Made by a program: the position numbers and the translations under genes. A model generated the notes under the pieces. It searched no databases. It saw only the letters and a program-made list of their open reading frames with translations, and was not told where the DNA came from. Positions 40,822-49,631 of a stretch of DNA of 64,000 bases are shown in pieces. Positions within the stretch are counted from its first letter, which is position 1; each line of letters opens with the position of its first letter. Source of the stretch: Desulfuromonadales bacterium (GTDB lineage: Bacteria > Desulfobacterota > Desulfuromonadia > Desulfuromonadales > BM103); contig JACZKE010000017.1 in assembly GCA_014860225.1 (NCBI GenBank), positions 1 through 64,000 of the forward strand. Direction: 5' to 3'.

Positions 40822-41793
40822 CTATTTGGGCAATGCAACTGTAACGGTCGTACCGACCTTCCTCTGGCTGACAATATCGATCGTCCCATTGTGACTTTCG
40901 ACAATATTTTTGACGATTGCCATCCCCAGACCGAGGCCACCGACTTCGGATTCCCCCGGTTGGGCACGGAAAAACTTGTCATAGATCTGCCTGAGTTCAT
41001 CCGTGGTCATACCGATCCCCTCATCCCTGACGCGGATCAAGACCTGGGTCTCCTGGTTAACTACCGATACCCCGATCACGTCATGGATGTCGTTGGAGTA
41101 TTTGACAGCATTGCTGAGCAGGTTGTCGAGGACCTGGCTGATGCGAATTTCATCATAAAGTAAAACCAGAGGCCCTTCCGGAAGATCGAGCTGGATATTT
41201 ATGTCGGGAAATCGAAACCGGTAAACGTTGCATACGTTATTCACCGTCTTTAGCAGATCATGTTCCGTGCTTATGATTTTCAGGTTTTCTCCGGCCTCAA
41301 GACGATTCACAATCCCGAGATCATCGATAATCCTCTTCAGAGTCTGCGTTTTACTATGGATGACTTCCAGGTACTCTTTTCGCTGATCGGAATTTACGTT
41401 ATCAAGCAATATCTCGGTGTATCCCATAATCGCTGTAATGGGGGTGTACATTTCATGGGAGGCAATTGAAATGAAATCACTTTTGAGCTGATCGATTTCT
41501 TCAAGCTGCTCTTGAATTCTTTCTGAGTTGTCAAGCCTGAGAATCGTCTCCCGCATCGGTTTAAAGAACATAAAATAAAGGGTGGGAACAACAAAGAGGG
41601 ACAGAAGCGCGGCATCAACAAACCCGACAAAGAAGTTGTTCGGGAGGTCCAGAAAGTAAATCACCAGCATCAACAGCGCTTCAGCAACGAAGATTATGGC
41701 AACGGAAGCAACAAAAAGACCGGCAGGACCGGGTTTGAAGATTGTATCAGAACCATTGACTGGATGCTGACGATCCGGCAGATTCTCCTGCAT
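40822..41793 (-). CDS. membrane sensor histidine kinase (orphan)
   Basis: A 323-residue protein from ATG 41793 (GGAGG seven nt upstream). Two membrane helices (about 25-75, AGLFVASVAIIFVAEALLML) have almost no periplasmic loop. The H-box is SHEMYTPITAIMGY, the N-box NLLSNAVKYS, then DEGIGM and GGLGLGMAIV. No PAS or HAMP is evident, so it probably senses the membrane or an internal signal. No response regulator is adjacent; the cognate partner is unknown. Confidence 0.93.
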   Translation of the reverse strand: MQENLPDRQHPVNGSDTIFKPGPAGLFVASVAIIFVAEALLMLVIYFLDLPNNFFVGFVDAALLSLFVVPTLYFMFFKPMRETILRLDNSERIQEQLEEIDQLKSDFISIASHEMYTPITAIMGYTEILLDNVNSDQRKEYLEVIHSKTQTLKRIIDDLGIVNRLEAGENLKIISTEHDLLKTVNNVCNVYRFRFPDINIQLDLPEGPLVLLYDEIRISQVLDNLLSNAVKYSNDIHDVIGVSVVNQETQVLIRVRDEGIGMTTDELRQIYDKFFRAQPGESEVGGLGLGMAIVKNIVESHNGTIDIVSQRKVGTTVTVALPK

Positions 41794-41929
41794 GTGGTGC
41801 CCTCCACGACATAGAGTCAAACCAACTTGCGATCTTACTAATGAAAAAAGACACCATATCATGCATAAAAAAACAGAAAAACATAAAACGCTTTAATCTC
41901 ATGCGGTTATAAGCCGAAATAACTGTTTT

Positions 41930-42238
41930 TTAATAGGGCACCATGATACAGAGCTCTTCCTCATAGGCGCCGGCTTTTGTCCATTTCGGCTTTTTGGGGG
42001 AGTAGGCGACCATGATACACGGTTCATCATCGTAACTGCAGTTCGGCATATAACCGGACCGGGCAGACTGAACACTGTCGGCTAGTGGCAAGGGAAGTTT
42101 AAGAGGTAGCAGCATGCCTAATAATATGGGCATCGCCCGGTAGCACAGATAAAGATTGCATGGCGGGCAATATGGCAATGCTCTGTTGGTCAGCAGATCT
42201 CCACAATGTTGGCAGCGGATATGGACAAGTTTAGCCAT
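41930..42238 (-). CDS. small zinc-ribbon membrane protein with C-terminal CIMV repeats
   Basis: A 102-residue protein. The N-terminus has two CxxC pairs (IRCQHCGD and PYCPPCNLYLC), a likely zinc ribbon. A hydrophobic stretch (AMPILLGMLLPLKLPLPL) follows. The C-terminus has two copies of a CIMV-x-Y motif, preceded by acidic residues (YDDEPCIMVAY and EEELCIMVPY) and joined by KPKWTKAGAY. No family recognised. Such a short repeated, cysteine-containing tail is odd. Ribosome-binding sequence (AAAGG) is rather distant, so start is moderately certain. Confidence 0.6.
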   Translation of the reverse strand: MAKLVHIRCQHCGDLLTNRALPYCPPCNLYLCYRAMPILLGMLLPLKLPLPLADSVQSARSGYMPNCSYDDEPCIMVAYSPKKPKWTKAGAYEEELCIMVPY

Positions 42239-42694
42239 TTATCTTCAGCCTTTCTCCTCCTCTGGTGTTCAATCGGCCTGGAGCAACTTTCGAACCAGGA
42301 CCGCTCACGATAATACATTACAAAATCTGTTATATATAAATATTATACATGAATTTCAACATATTACTATTAATTGTCGTAAAGCCCACGACCCAAAACT
42401 TTAACGCCCCTTAGCGTCCCTTGCTTTCTCTGGAACGCATGGTATTCCTTTAACAGATAAAATTAACACTGAATAAATCATATGAACTGCATACGGTGCA
42501 TACATAAAAGTTGACCATCCGGTTGCTGAATTTTGGGTTATTCCCCCTGAGGTCTTTCATCTCAAAACCACACGCTTTGGTAGCTTCATGTTTAAACAAT
42601 AATCTACTAACGGAATTAACAAATAGATACTAAGTACCTATTAATAAGACACTTTACATGGAACTATTGTTACCAACAAGGTTATGGACATGTT
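42239..42694. other. AT-rich gene-free interval
   Basis: 456 bp of AT-rich DNA between divergent genes, with runs such as TTATATATAAATATTATAC near 42330. It probably holds both promoters, but no confident -35/-10 pair, operator or RNA was recognised. Confidence 0.4.
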
Positions 42695-43726
42695 ATGAAA
42701 ACACCCCTGGACACAACATCAAGAAATATTTACGAGGTAATCACAGGCGCATTCTGGGGAGGTGCGTGGCTGGTTGCTATCTGTCTACTGGTGAGCATTT
42801 ACATTTTAAAATGGTGGCCCGGCGACAGGTTAATGATCGTCCGTCTGGTCAACTATACTATGCCCTGGCTTTTGATCGTTTTGTTGCCGACGTTCATATT
42901 GGCCGGCGTAACGAACCGTAGGTGGTTGTTATTGACGCTAGCCATGTCGGTGATCTACGTCGTTTTAGCCTACCTGCCACTGTTCTTACCTAAAAACAAC
43001 CTCCCCGCGCAAACCTCAGGATTCAAGTTAAAGGTCATGAGTTACAATATCTGGTCGCGTAATCTGGACATGACATCGATCGCCAGGGTGATCAAAGCTG
43101 AAGACCCTGACTTACTATTATTGCAAGAACTTCCGAACGAGAAAACTGACAATATAGCTGCACTATTGGATAATATTTTTCCGAATACCGGGGAACACTT
43201 CATTTATGACTCAAAATCCTTGCTTGCAACTTTCAGTCGATTTCCACTGACTTCGGAACAGCTTGATAGGAAAAGATCAGTGCAAAGGCTGCTGGTACAT
43301 ACGCCTGCAGGTCCTGTTACAATTTTCAATGTTCATTTCTTGCGTACTGTTTTGAGGCGAGGTGATCACTGGCAACGGACTCATGGCAAGATTACAGGCT
43401 TGGTGAATAATGAAATTGCAGAAATTAGCGGGCCGGTCATTATGGGGGGGGACTTCAACATAACCGAACAGACAGAGACTTACCGGCAGATCTGCAAGTC
43501 TATGAAAAATGCTCATTCTCAAGCGGGACGTGGCTTCGGCTTCACCTTTCCATCCAGGTCGCGGAAGCTGAAAGGCATGCTTACTTTGCCACCGATGATT
43601 CGCATCGATCATCTGTTTTACAACGACTCACTGCTCGCCTATAATGCTGCCACCCTGAGCGACTCAGGGCAATCTGACCACCTTCCCATCGTCGCTGAGT
43701 TCATCCTGCATCCGTTAAAGGATTGA
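42695..43726 (+). CDS. membrane-anchored endonuclease/exonuclease/phosphatase family protein
   Basis: This 343-residue protein has three N-terminal membrane helices (about 15-100), then an EEP domain with all core motifs: MSYNIWSRN, LLLQELPNE, IFNVHFLR, GGDFNI, RIDHLFYND and SDHLPIVAEF. The active site is predicted on the periplasmic face. Family members hydrolyse phosphodiesters in lipids, nucleic acids or sugar phosphates. It overlaps the downstream convergent amidohydrolase gene by 26 bp. This is the second EEP domain in the window (the other is in the 15276 fusion). Confidence 0.85.
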   Translation: MKTPLDTTSRNIYEVITGAFWGGAWLVAICLLVSIYILKWWPGDRLMIVRLVNYTMPWLLIVLLPTFILAGVTNRRWLLLTLAMSVIYVVLAYLPLFLPKNNLPAQTSGFKLKVMSYNIWSRNLDMTSIARVIKAEDPDLLLLQELPNEKTDNIAALLDNIFPNTGEHFIYDSKSLLATFSRFPLTSEQLDRKRSVQRLLVHTPAGPVTIFNVHFLRTVLRRGDHWQRTHGKITGLVNNEIAEISGPVIMGGDFNITEQTETYRQICKSMKNAHSQAGRGFGFTFPSRSRKLKGMLTLPPMIRIDHLFYNDSLLAYNAATLSDSGQSDHLPIVAEFILHPLKD

Positions 43727-44813
43727 ACTGGAGATCATTCGCCGGCAACCTGTAAGATGCTTTGCCTTCCATGATAATCCTTTGAGGATTTGTGCTGGCA
43801 ATTTTGAGAAAGCTTTCCTCCGCTCCGGCGCAGGTCTCCTCCAGCGCATGGTAGAGCGCGGCCAGACATCTCCACTGTGGAAAATAGAGTGAATCAGAAC
43901 CAAACACAATCCGGTCGGCACTGATCTCCTTGAGCAATCGGCATAGCGTTGCATGTTGAACGGCGGACAGATCGATCATGACGTTGTCATGCCGTTCCAG
44001 AATCCGTCGCAATGTCTTGACGACCGGTTCGATTTGAACTTGTTCGTATCCATAGACTCCCGCATGGGCGATCACCACGGCAGTGTCGGTCAGGCTCCAG
44101 TCGACCAATTCCAGACGTGCCAGTTCGCCAAAGTCGGCTGACACAGGGGTGACCACATCCGGGCTTCTGCCGCCATGTATGATGACGCTCAGCCCATTCT
44201 CATGACAAGCAACCAGAATCTTCTCAATACGTGCTCTTCCGGAAGGAGTCTTCGGGTCAATTCCGGTGATGGCCGGATGAATTTTGATCGCTTTGATACC
44301 ATATCGTTCAACGGCAGTGGCGATGACGGCCGACAGGTCGTCATAATTGACTGCGTTCGGCACTGAATAACCGAATAAAAACCTGGGATCGCCGCCGAAC
44401 ATCCTGGCCATCATCTCCAGTTGTGTATCTGGCGACGACCCGGGACGACTGACCGGAAGCAGCAGGACCTGATCGATCCCACTCAGGTCCATATGGTCGG
44501 TAAGCACCTTTGTCCCGGTGTGCTTGTAGAGCTGTTGCATCGCGATGCGCAGGCATCGATGTCGAACCGTCTCGCTGATGAGCCTCCTGCAACTGGCGGG
44601 GAGATCATCTGCCGACCGCTCTTCTGCGATCCCGGGTGGGCTGTAGCTGGCTTCCCGAGAGCTATAAACACCTTCCATGCTTGAGTTTTTCTGATAGCTC
44701 AGATCATTGAAGACGACCTCGAAAGGATGTACATGCATATCGACCAGGGTATGGACACTTTTGATTTGCCTTATGCGTGAGAGGTAGTCCTCTGCTTGAG
44801 CTGCTCTCAACAT
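43701..44813 (-). CDS. TIM-barrel amidohydrolase (amidohydrolase 2/ACMSD-like)
   Basis: A 370-residue protein; ATG 44813 is one base after the adenylating-ligase stop (TTG 44822 is an alternative). Metal-ligand motifs of the amidohydrolase 2 family: DMHVHPFEV (H-x-H), AIKIHPAITG, VIIHGG, VVIAHAG and FGSDSLYF (Asp). Family members hydrolyse or decarboxylate acyl and aromatic acids, using one metal ion. Last gene of the six-gene etf/carrier-protein operon, so it may process the carrier-bound or released product. Substrate unknown. Confidence 0.85.
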   Translation of the reverse strand: MLRAAQAEDYLSRIRQIKSVHTLVDMHVHPFEVVFNDLSYQKNSSMEGVYSSREASYSPPGIAEERSADDLPASCRRLISETVRHRCLRIAMQQLYKHTGTKVLTDHMDLSGIDQVLLLPVSRPGSSPDTQLEMMARMFGGDPRFLFGYSVPNAVNYDDLSAVIATAVERYGIKAIKIHPAITGIDPKTPSGRARIEKILVACHENGLSVIIHGGRSPDVVTPVSADFGELARLELVDWSLTDTAVVIAHAGVYGYEQVQIEPVVKTLRRILERHDNVMIDLSAVQHATLCRLLKEISADRIVFGSDSLYFPQWRCLAALYHALEETCAGAEESFLKIASTNPQRIIMEGKASYRLPANDLQFNPLTDAG

Positions 44814-44814
44814 A

Positions 44815-46410
44815 TCATCCAACCATCATCCTGAGGGCTGCGTCACCGAGACTCTTTCGGTCGACTTTGCCGCGTTCATTCCGTGGTATACTGATGACCT
44901 TGTGCATTTTTTTAGGCATCATGTACCCTGGTATCCGCATCTTCAATTCGGCCATGACAGTATCCGGCCGCAGATCCGATAACGATTCATAGCAGGCTAC
45001 AAGTTCGTTTAATCCACTCTGTAAGTCTTCTTCAACGATAACAACAGCATCATCAACGCCATCAATCGACAACATGGCATGTTCGATCTCCCCCAGTTCG
45101 ATGCGATAACCCATGATCTTGACCTGGTTGTCCAATCTTGAGACATATTCATAATTGCCGTCGTGCCGCATCTTGACCAGATCGCCGGTACGGTAATACC
45201 GCTGGCCCCTGCCCGTCCCTGGTTTCGGCTCTATAAATACCTGGTTCGTCTTCACCGGATCGTTGAAATAGCCTTTAGCCAATCCCGCGCCGGCGATGCA
45301 GAGTTCGCCAATCTCACCTTCTCCGCCTACGCTCATGTCCTCTTTGAGCAGGAAAACTTCAGTATCCGTGCAGGGCCTGCCAATCGGTACCCGCTCCAGG
45401 GTAGATGCCGGCACCTTCGCAAGTTCGTAATACAAGGATACCCCGGTTGCTTCGGTCGGCCCATATGCGTTGATAAAACGTTTCTCAGGGTAGGTGTTCA
45501 TCCACTGCATAAGGTATCGAGTCGGCAAAGGCTCGCCTGCGAAGAGCACAGTTTTCAAGTTCGGCATCCGCCCGGACTTGAGAACTCCTGCTCGCGCCAG
45601 GTACATCAGTAAAGACGAGACGCCTTTCCAGACAGTAACCTTCTGTTCCTCCATGAATCTGACCAGGTTTTCCGGAAAAAGCATCATCATGTCGCTTGCG
45701 ATGCACAGGGTGCCTCCAGATCTCAGGGCAGCATGCACATCGAAAGTTGACATGTCGAAGTGAAACGGTGCGGTGCAGAGAATTCTGTCAGCCGGATTCA
45801 GCCCGAAGCAGGCAACCGCCCAGTCGACATAGGACCGGATGTTTTGATGGCTGATCATGACGCCTTTGGGATGACCGGTAGAGCCGGAGGTGTACATGAT
45901 GTAAGCCAGGTCGTCAGCCGAATTATCAGCTTCCGGAGGTTTTTGGGAACAGGCCAGGATCTGTTGCCATCCAACAATGCCGGACGCGTCCGTACCGGTC
46001 GACTGCTGTCTCGGGTCCAGCACTACGACCTGAATACCGGACATCGTTAATTCTTCAAGTTTGATCTGTTTGATTGTCGATTTGTCACAGATGAAGGCGC
46101 GTGGTTGACAGTCAGCGAGAATCGACATGCGGCGCGATTCTGGTGTTCTGGGGTCAAGAGGGACATAAATCGCATCGGCTTTTAGGATGCCGAGGATCGC
46201 TGTCAGGCAATGCACGGAACGCTGCATGCAGAAGGCGACACAATCCTGCCGCGTGACTCCGGCAGCTTTCAGGCAATGGGCCAAGCGGTTAGAAAGCTCG
46301 TCGAGTTCGCCATATGTGAGACAGTCCTGCGCGTCGGTTACCGAGATCTCCCCGGGCGCGTGACGGACATGTTCATCGATACAATGCTGGACAAGTCGAG
46401 GTTTCTTCAT
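44815..46410 (-). CDS. stand-alone amino-acid adenylation enzyme (NRPS A-domain type)
   Basis: A 531-residue A-domain. Core motifs: A3 YIMYTSGSTGHPKGV (about 170-184), A4 FHFDMSTFDV with Asp219 at the alpha-amino-binding position, A5 NAYGPTEATG, A7 YRTGDLVK, A8 VKIMGYRIELGEIE, and A10 NERGKVDRK with catalytic Lys515. No carrier or condensation domain is attached. By eye, the specificity pocket reads roughly D-M-F-K-L-A-A-G-V-K, which I cannot match to a known residue. Family knowledge: activates a (probably amino) acid as AMP ester and loads it on a carrier protein, here the ACP two genes upstream. Confidence 0.9.
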   Translation of the reverse strand: MKKPRLVQHCIDEHVRHAPGEISVTDAQDCLTYGELDELSNRLAHCLKAAGVTRQDCVAFCMQRSVHCLTAILGILKADAIYVPLDPRTPESRRMSILADCQPRAFICDKSTIKQIKLEELTMSGIQVVVLDPRQQSTGTDASGIVGWQQILACSQKPPEADNSADDLAYIMYTSGSTGHPKGVMISHQNIRSYVDWAVACFGLNPADRILCTAPFHFDMSTFDVHAALRSGGTLCIASDMMMLFPENLVRFMEEQKVTVWKGVSSLLMYLARAGVLKSGRMPNLKTVLFAGEPLPTRYLMQWMNTYPEKRFINAYGPTEATGVSLYYELAKVPASTLERVPIGRPCTDTEVFLLKEDMSVGGEGEIGELCIAGAGLAKGYFNDPVKTNQVFIEPKPGTGRGQRYYRTGDLVKMRHDGNYEYVSRLDNQVKIMGYRIELGEIEHAMLSIDGVDDAVVIVEEDLQSGLNELVACYESLSDLRPDTVMAELKMRIPGYMMPKKMHKVISIPRNERGKVDRKSLGDAALRMMVG

Positions 46411-46413
46411 TAT

Positions 46414-47559
46414 TCAAAGTCCCAGCCACCTGGAAATGATGTTGTATTGAAGTTCAGATGTTCCTGAATAGATGGTTGCAGCGACACTGTCGCGGAGATC
46501 TCTTTCTATCTCGTATTCAGTGGTGTATCCATAACCGCCATGAATCTGGACGGCATCAAGACAGGTCTGTTTGAGACACTCGCTGATGAATAATTTGCCG
46601 ATTGACGATTCAAGCGTCGCTCTTTTGCCCTGATCTTTCAAGGTGGCCGCCTTCCAACAGATCAATTTGCCGAGTTCCAGTCGCATCTTCATCTCGGCGA
46701 GTTTGTTCGAGACCGATTGGAACTTGCCGATCGACTGGCCGAAAGACTTGCGTTCTTTAGCGTAGCGGATGGAAGTCTCGAGTACCCGTTCCATAGTGCC
46801 GAGGTGAGCGGCCGGAAGGAAACTGCGCTCCCATTCCATAGATTCATTGAAAATCATTCCACCCTGCCCCTCTTTGCCCATCAGGTTGCCAGGAGGTATC
46901 GGACAAGCATCGAAGACCAGCTCACCGTTCTGCAGGGTGGTTAAGCCCATCTTTTTTATAGGATTGCATTGCTGAAAACCAGCGAATCCCTTCTCAACAA
47001 AACAGCAAGAGATCCCGCCGAGGGTTTTTTTGTCGGGATCGGTCACCGCGAAAACGATGACGACATCGGCGATCGGTCCGTTGGTGATAAACATCTTGGT
47101 GCCGTTGAGAAGGTAGCCGTCGCCGTTCCAGGTTGCCCGGGAACGCATTGACAATGCATCAGAGCCTGAATCCGGTTCGGTGATCGCCTGGGCAAAGATT
47201 TTCTTTCCACTGCAGACATCCGGTAGATACTTCTGCTTTTGCTCTTCACTGCCGAACATTCGGATCTGCATTCCGCAAAGGACCTGAGTGGCAATAGCGT
47301 GGACCAGGCCGGCATCCTTACAAGCATATCCGAGAGCGTTGAGGACAAGTGACATCGTCAGGAAATCACTTCCACCGCCACCATACTCCTCATCGAATGG
47401 CAGCCCCAGAAACTGCATTTCAGCACATTTGCGCCAGGCCTCTAAAGGGAACTCCCCGTTTTTATCGTATTCAGCCAAATCATAGTCGAGTTCATTACGG
47501 GCAAATTTTATAACCATTTCCCGCAGATCGACTTGCTCATCGGTGAATGAGAAGTCCAT
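46414..47559 (-). CDS. acyl-CoA dehydrogenase homolog, probable carrier-protein-substrate dehydrogenase
   Basis: This 381-residue flavoprotein starts on the base after the carrier-protein stop. Family motifs: AQAITEPDSGSDA, YLLNGTKMFITNG, and GGYGYTTEYEIERDLRD. The general-base glutamate of medium-chain enzymes (IYEGTSE) is Ser365 here (IYSGTSEL). A glutamate appears instead at 244 (SMEWERSFLPA), the position used by isovaleryl-CoA dehydrogenase and by prolyl-carrier-protein dehydrogenases of the PigA/CloN3 type. With a carrier protein and an A-domain alongside, it most likely oxidises a carrier-bound aminoacyl group, passing electrons to the adjacent ETF. Confidence 0.9.
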   Translation of the reverse strand: MDFSFTDEQVDLREMVIKFARNELDYDLAEYDKNGEFPLEAWRKCAEMQFLGLPFDEEYGGGGSDFLTMSLVLNALGYACKDAGLVHAIATQVLCGMQIRMFGSEEQKQKYLPDVCSGKKIFAQAITEPDSGSDALSMRSRATWNGDGYLLNGTKMFITNGPIADVVIVFAVTDPDKKTLGGISCCFVEKGFAGFQQCNPIKKMGLTTLQNGELVFDACPIPPGNLMGKEGQGGMIFNESMEWERSFLPAAHLGTMERVLETSIRYAKERKSFGQSIGKFQSVSNKLAEMKMRLELGKLICWKAATLKDQGKRATLESSIGKLFISECLKQTCLDAVQIHGGYGYTTEYEIERDLRDSVAATIYSGTSELQYNIISRWLGL

Positions 47560-47820
47560 TCATACCCCCAGAGAGCATTCAGTCTTCTGGGCGACCAGAG
47601 CCGAAATCCTCATAACCGATTCGAAATTTTCAGGGATCAATTCATCTCCAGCGATCTGAATGGAAAACTTCTCTTCCAGGAAACTCATTAAGGCCATGAT
47701 TCCGAAAGAATCTATAATCCCTGAATCGATAAGCGGGTCAGCGTCAGCCAGAGAACCAAGTCCTTTCTCAGCAAGGAGCTCCGTCATGATAAAACTTTTG
47801 ATCGTATCTTTGATCTCCAT
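47560..47820 (-). CDS. acyl/peptidyl carrier protein
   Basis: An 86-residue carrier protein (AAGGAG before ATG 47820). The phosphopantetheine site is DSGIIDSFGIMALMSFLEE with Ser38, carrying F where most have L (DSF). Its fold matches helical ACPs (EEKFSIQIAGDELIPENFES as helix II/III). It is the predicted carrier of the substrate activated by the A-domain. A Ppant transferase is not in the window. Confidence 0.92.
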   Translation of the reverse strand: MEIKDTIKSFIMTELLAEKGLGSLADADPLIDSGIIDSFGIMALMSFLEEKFSIQIAGDELIPENFESVMRISALVAQKTECSLGV

Positions 47821-47836
47821 TTTTATTCTCCTTTTC

Positions 47837-48844
47837 TTAGCGAGCAACGTTGATCCTTGTTGAGCCATCATCGTTAGAGTTCATCCACCTCAATGATCGC
47901 AGCTCAGCGATCAGAATCGGTACAATTTCGAAAAGATCCCCGACAAGTCCATAATCACAATAATCAAAAATTGGAGCATCCGGATCCTTATTAATTGCCA
48001 CTATGACCCTGGCATTCCGTATCCCTGCCAGGTGCTGAACGGCACCGGAGATGCCGCAGGCTATATAAAGATCAGGACTGACGACTTTACCAGTTTGACC
48101 GACTTGGCATGCATGGCTGATCCAACCCGAATCAACAGTTGCCCGGCTAGCTCCAAGAGCAGCCCCGAGCTCATCGCACAAGTCCTGCAACAGTGGCCAG
48201 TTCTCCGGACCTCCGATCCCGCGACCTCCGGAAACCACGATCTTGGCCTCTGTCAATTCCAGAGTGTCATCAGCTGTCTGGACAATAGCTCTTATATGAG
48301 TCCGCACTGGTATCTCCGGATTCTCCAGTCGAACTATCTCCGGAATATCCTCACCTTTGCGGCTGATTTTGAACAGATTCGGCCGTAGGGTTAACATGGC
48401 GGGATGATCGCTGACTCGCATCTCCGCAAGAACCTTACCGCCGTATATCGGCTTTGTTGCTGTCAGGCCATCATTCCAACTCAAACCGACACAATCCTGG
48501 GCCAATTCAACATTCAGGCGTGCCGCAAGAGAGGCGAAAGATTCCTTGCCGACCGCTGTTGCCGAACCGAGGACAACATCAGGGTTCAGGCTGCGCACGA
48601 GTTCGCAGGCTATTGCCACGTAACTTTCGCTGGAGTAATGCGCCAAGCTGTCATCTTCGCAAGCAAAAATCTTTTTGAGGCCGAAACCTTTGAGCTCTTT
48701 AGATAAGCCGGGATTGCAGCGACCAATGTAGAGAGCATGAAGGTCGGTGCCTGCCACGCTCGCAATGACGCGACCTGCAGAAACCGCCTCCAGGGCTGTA
48801 GGTTTTAATCCACCGCGCTGATCAAGCAGGACCAATATGCTCAA
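47837..48844 (-). CDS. etfA: electron transfer flavoprotein alpha subunit
   Basis: A 335-residue protein. TTG 48844 has GAGGAGG five nt upstream; the longer frame to 48901 has no better start. The C-terminal FAD domain is canonical: VVSGGRGIGG, GASRATVDSGW, GQTGKVVSPDLYIACGISGA, and FDYCDYGLVGD. It carries electrons from the neighbouring dehydrogenase to the respiratory chain or another acceptor. A dedicated ETF inside a carrier-protein cluster is unusual. Confidence 0.93.
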   Translation of the reverse strand: MSILVLLDQRGGLKPTALEAVSAGRVIASVAGTDLHALYIGRCNPGLSKELKGFGLKKIFACEDDSLAHYSSESYVAIACELVRSLNPDVVLGSATAVGKESFASLAARLNVELAQDCVGLSWNDGLTATKPIYGGKVLAEMRVSDHPAMLTLRPNLFKISRKGEDIPEIVRLENPEIPVRTHIRAIVQTADDTLELTEAKIVVSGGRGIGGPENWPLLQDLCDELGAALGASRATVDSGWISHACQVGQTGKVVSPDLYIACGISGAVQHLAGIRNARVIVAINKDPDAPIFDYCDYGLVGDLFEIVPILIAELRSLRWMNSNDDGSTRINVAR

Positions 48845-48857
48845 ACAAACCTCCTCT

Positions 48858-49631
48858 TTAAAGAATCCCCTCTGTTCTGAGTAACGGCACAAGCTTGCCA
48901 ACCTGTTCGGAAGGTTCGCCAGCTATAATCATTGCTGCCCGCTTCTGCTTCTGCAGAACCATCAAGATGGTCTCCAACCCCGGTTTTAGACTGCAGTCCT
49001 GGTCCCCCATATCATCCATAATGATTTCCCGGATCTGCTTTTTTTTAGCATTCAGGATATCCATAAGCTTCGGATAACGTGGAACGTTCAAGCCCTTTTC
49101 AGTCGTGAACATGGCTGGCAGGGTTGTCTCCATCCTGTATTGACCGCCTTCCACCTGACGATCGACCATTACATTTCTATCCTTAAGTGAAAAGCTGGTG
49201 ATCGAAGACACATGCGGCATATCCAGCAACTCGGCAATTCGCTCAGGAACTTGTGCAGCATCATCGTCGATAGCCTGTTTCCCGGCAAAAATGACATCTG
49301 GAGCGAGCTCCCGGATGACTGGGGCCATGATTTTTGCAACTTTGTATGCTGTCAGATGAATCGACGCAGAGGTTCTGATCCAGATCGAAGTGTCGGCTCC
49401 GACCGCCAGTGACTGTCGAATACATTTGACGGACTGCTTGTCGCCCAGGCTTACAGTGATAATTTCACCGCCAACAGACTTTTTCAACAATACGGCCTCT
49501 TCCAATGCAAACTCGTCATAGGGGTTCATGATGTATTCGAGTTGATCCGTCAGGATGGACTTATTATCCACAGTAAGTTGCAAGAGTGATGCAGTGTCAG
49601 GGACGCTTTTTATCAGTACAACGATCTTCAT
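48858..49631 (-). CDS. etfB: electron transfer flavoprotein beta subunit
   Basis: A 257-residue protein (GAGGATGGGTC before ATG 49631). ETF-beta features: MKIVVLIKSVPDTASL, NPYDEFALEEAVLLKKSVGG, GKQAIDDDAAQVPERIAELL (AMP/FAD-binding loop) and a C-terminal membrane-free tail. First gene of the operon etfB-etfA-ACP-dehydrogenase-A-domain-amidohydrolase. Its promoter should lie in 49632-50058. Confidence 0.93.
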   Translation of the reverse strand: MKIVVLIKSVPDTASLLQLTVDNKSILTDQLEYIMNPYDEFALEEAVLLKKSVGGEIITVSLGDKQSVKCIRQSLAVGADTSIWIRTSASIHLTAYKVAKIMAPVIRELAPDVIFAGKQAIDDDAAQVPERIAELLDMPHVSSITSFSLKDRNVMVDRQVEGGQYRMETTLPAMFTTEKGLNVPRYPKLMDILNAKKKQIREIIMDDMGDQDCSLKPGLETILMVLQKQKRAAMIIAGEPSEQVGKLVPLLRTEGIL

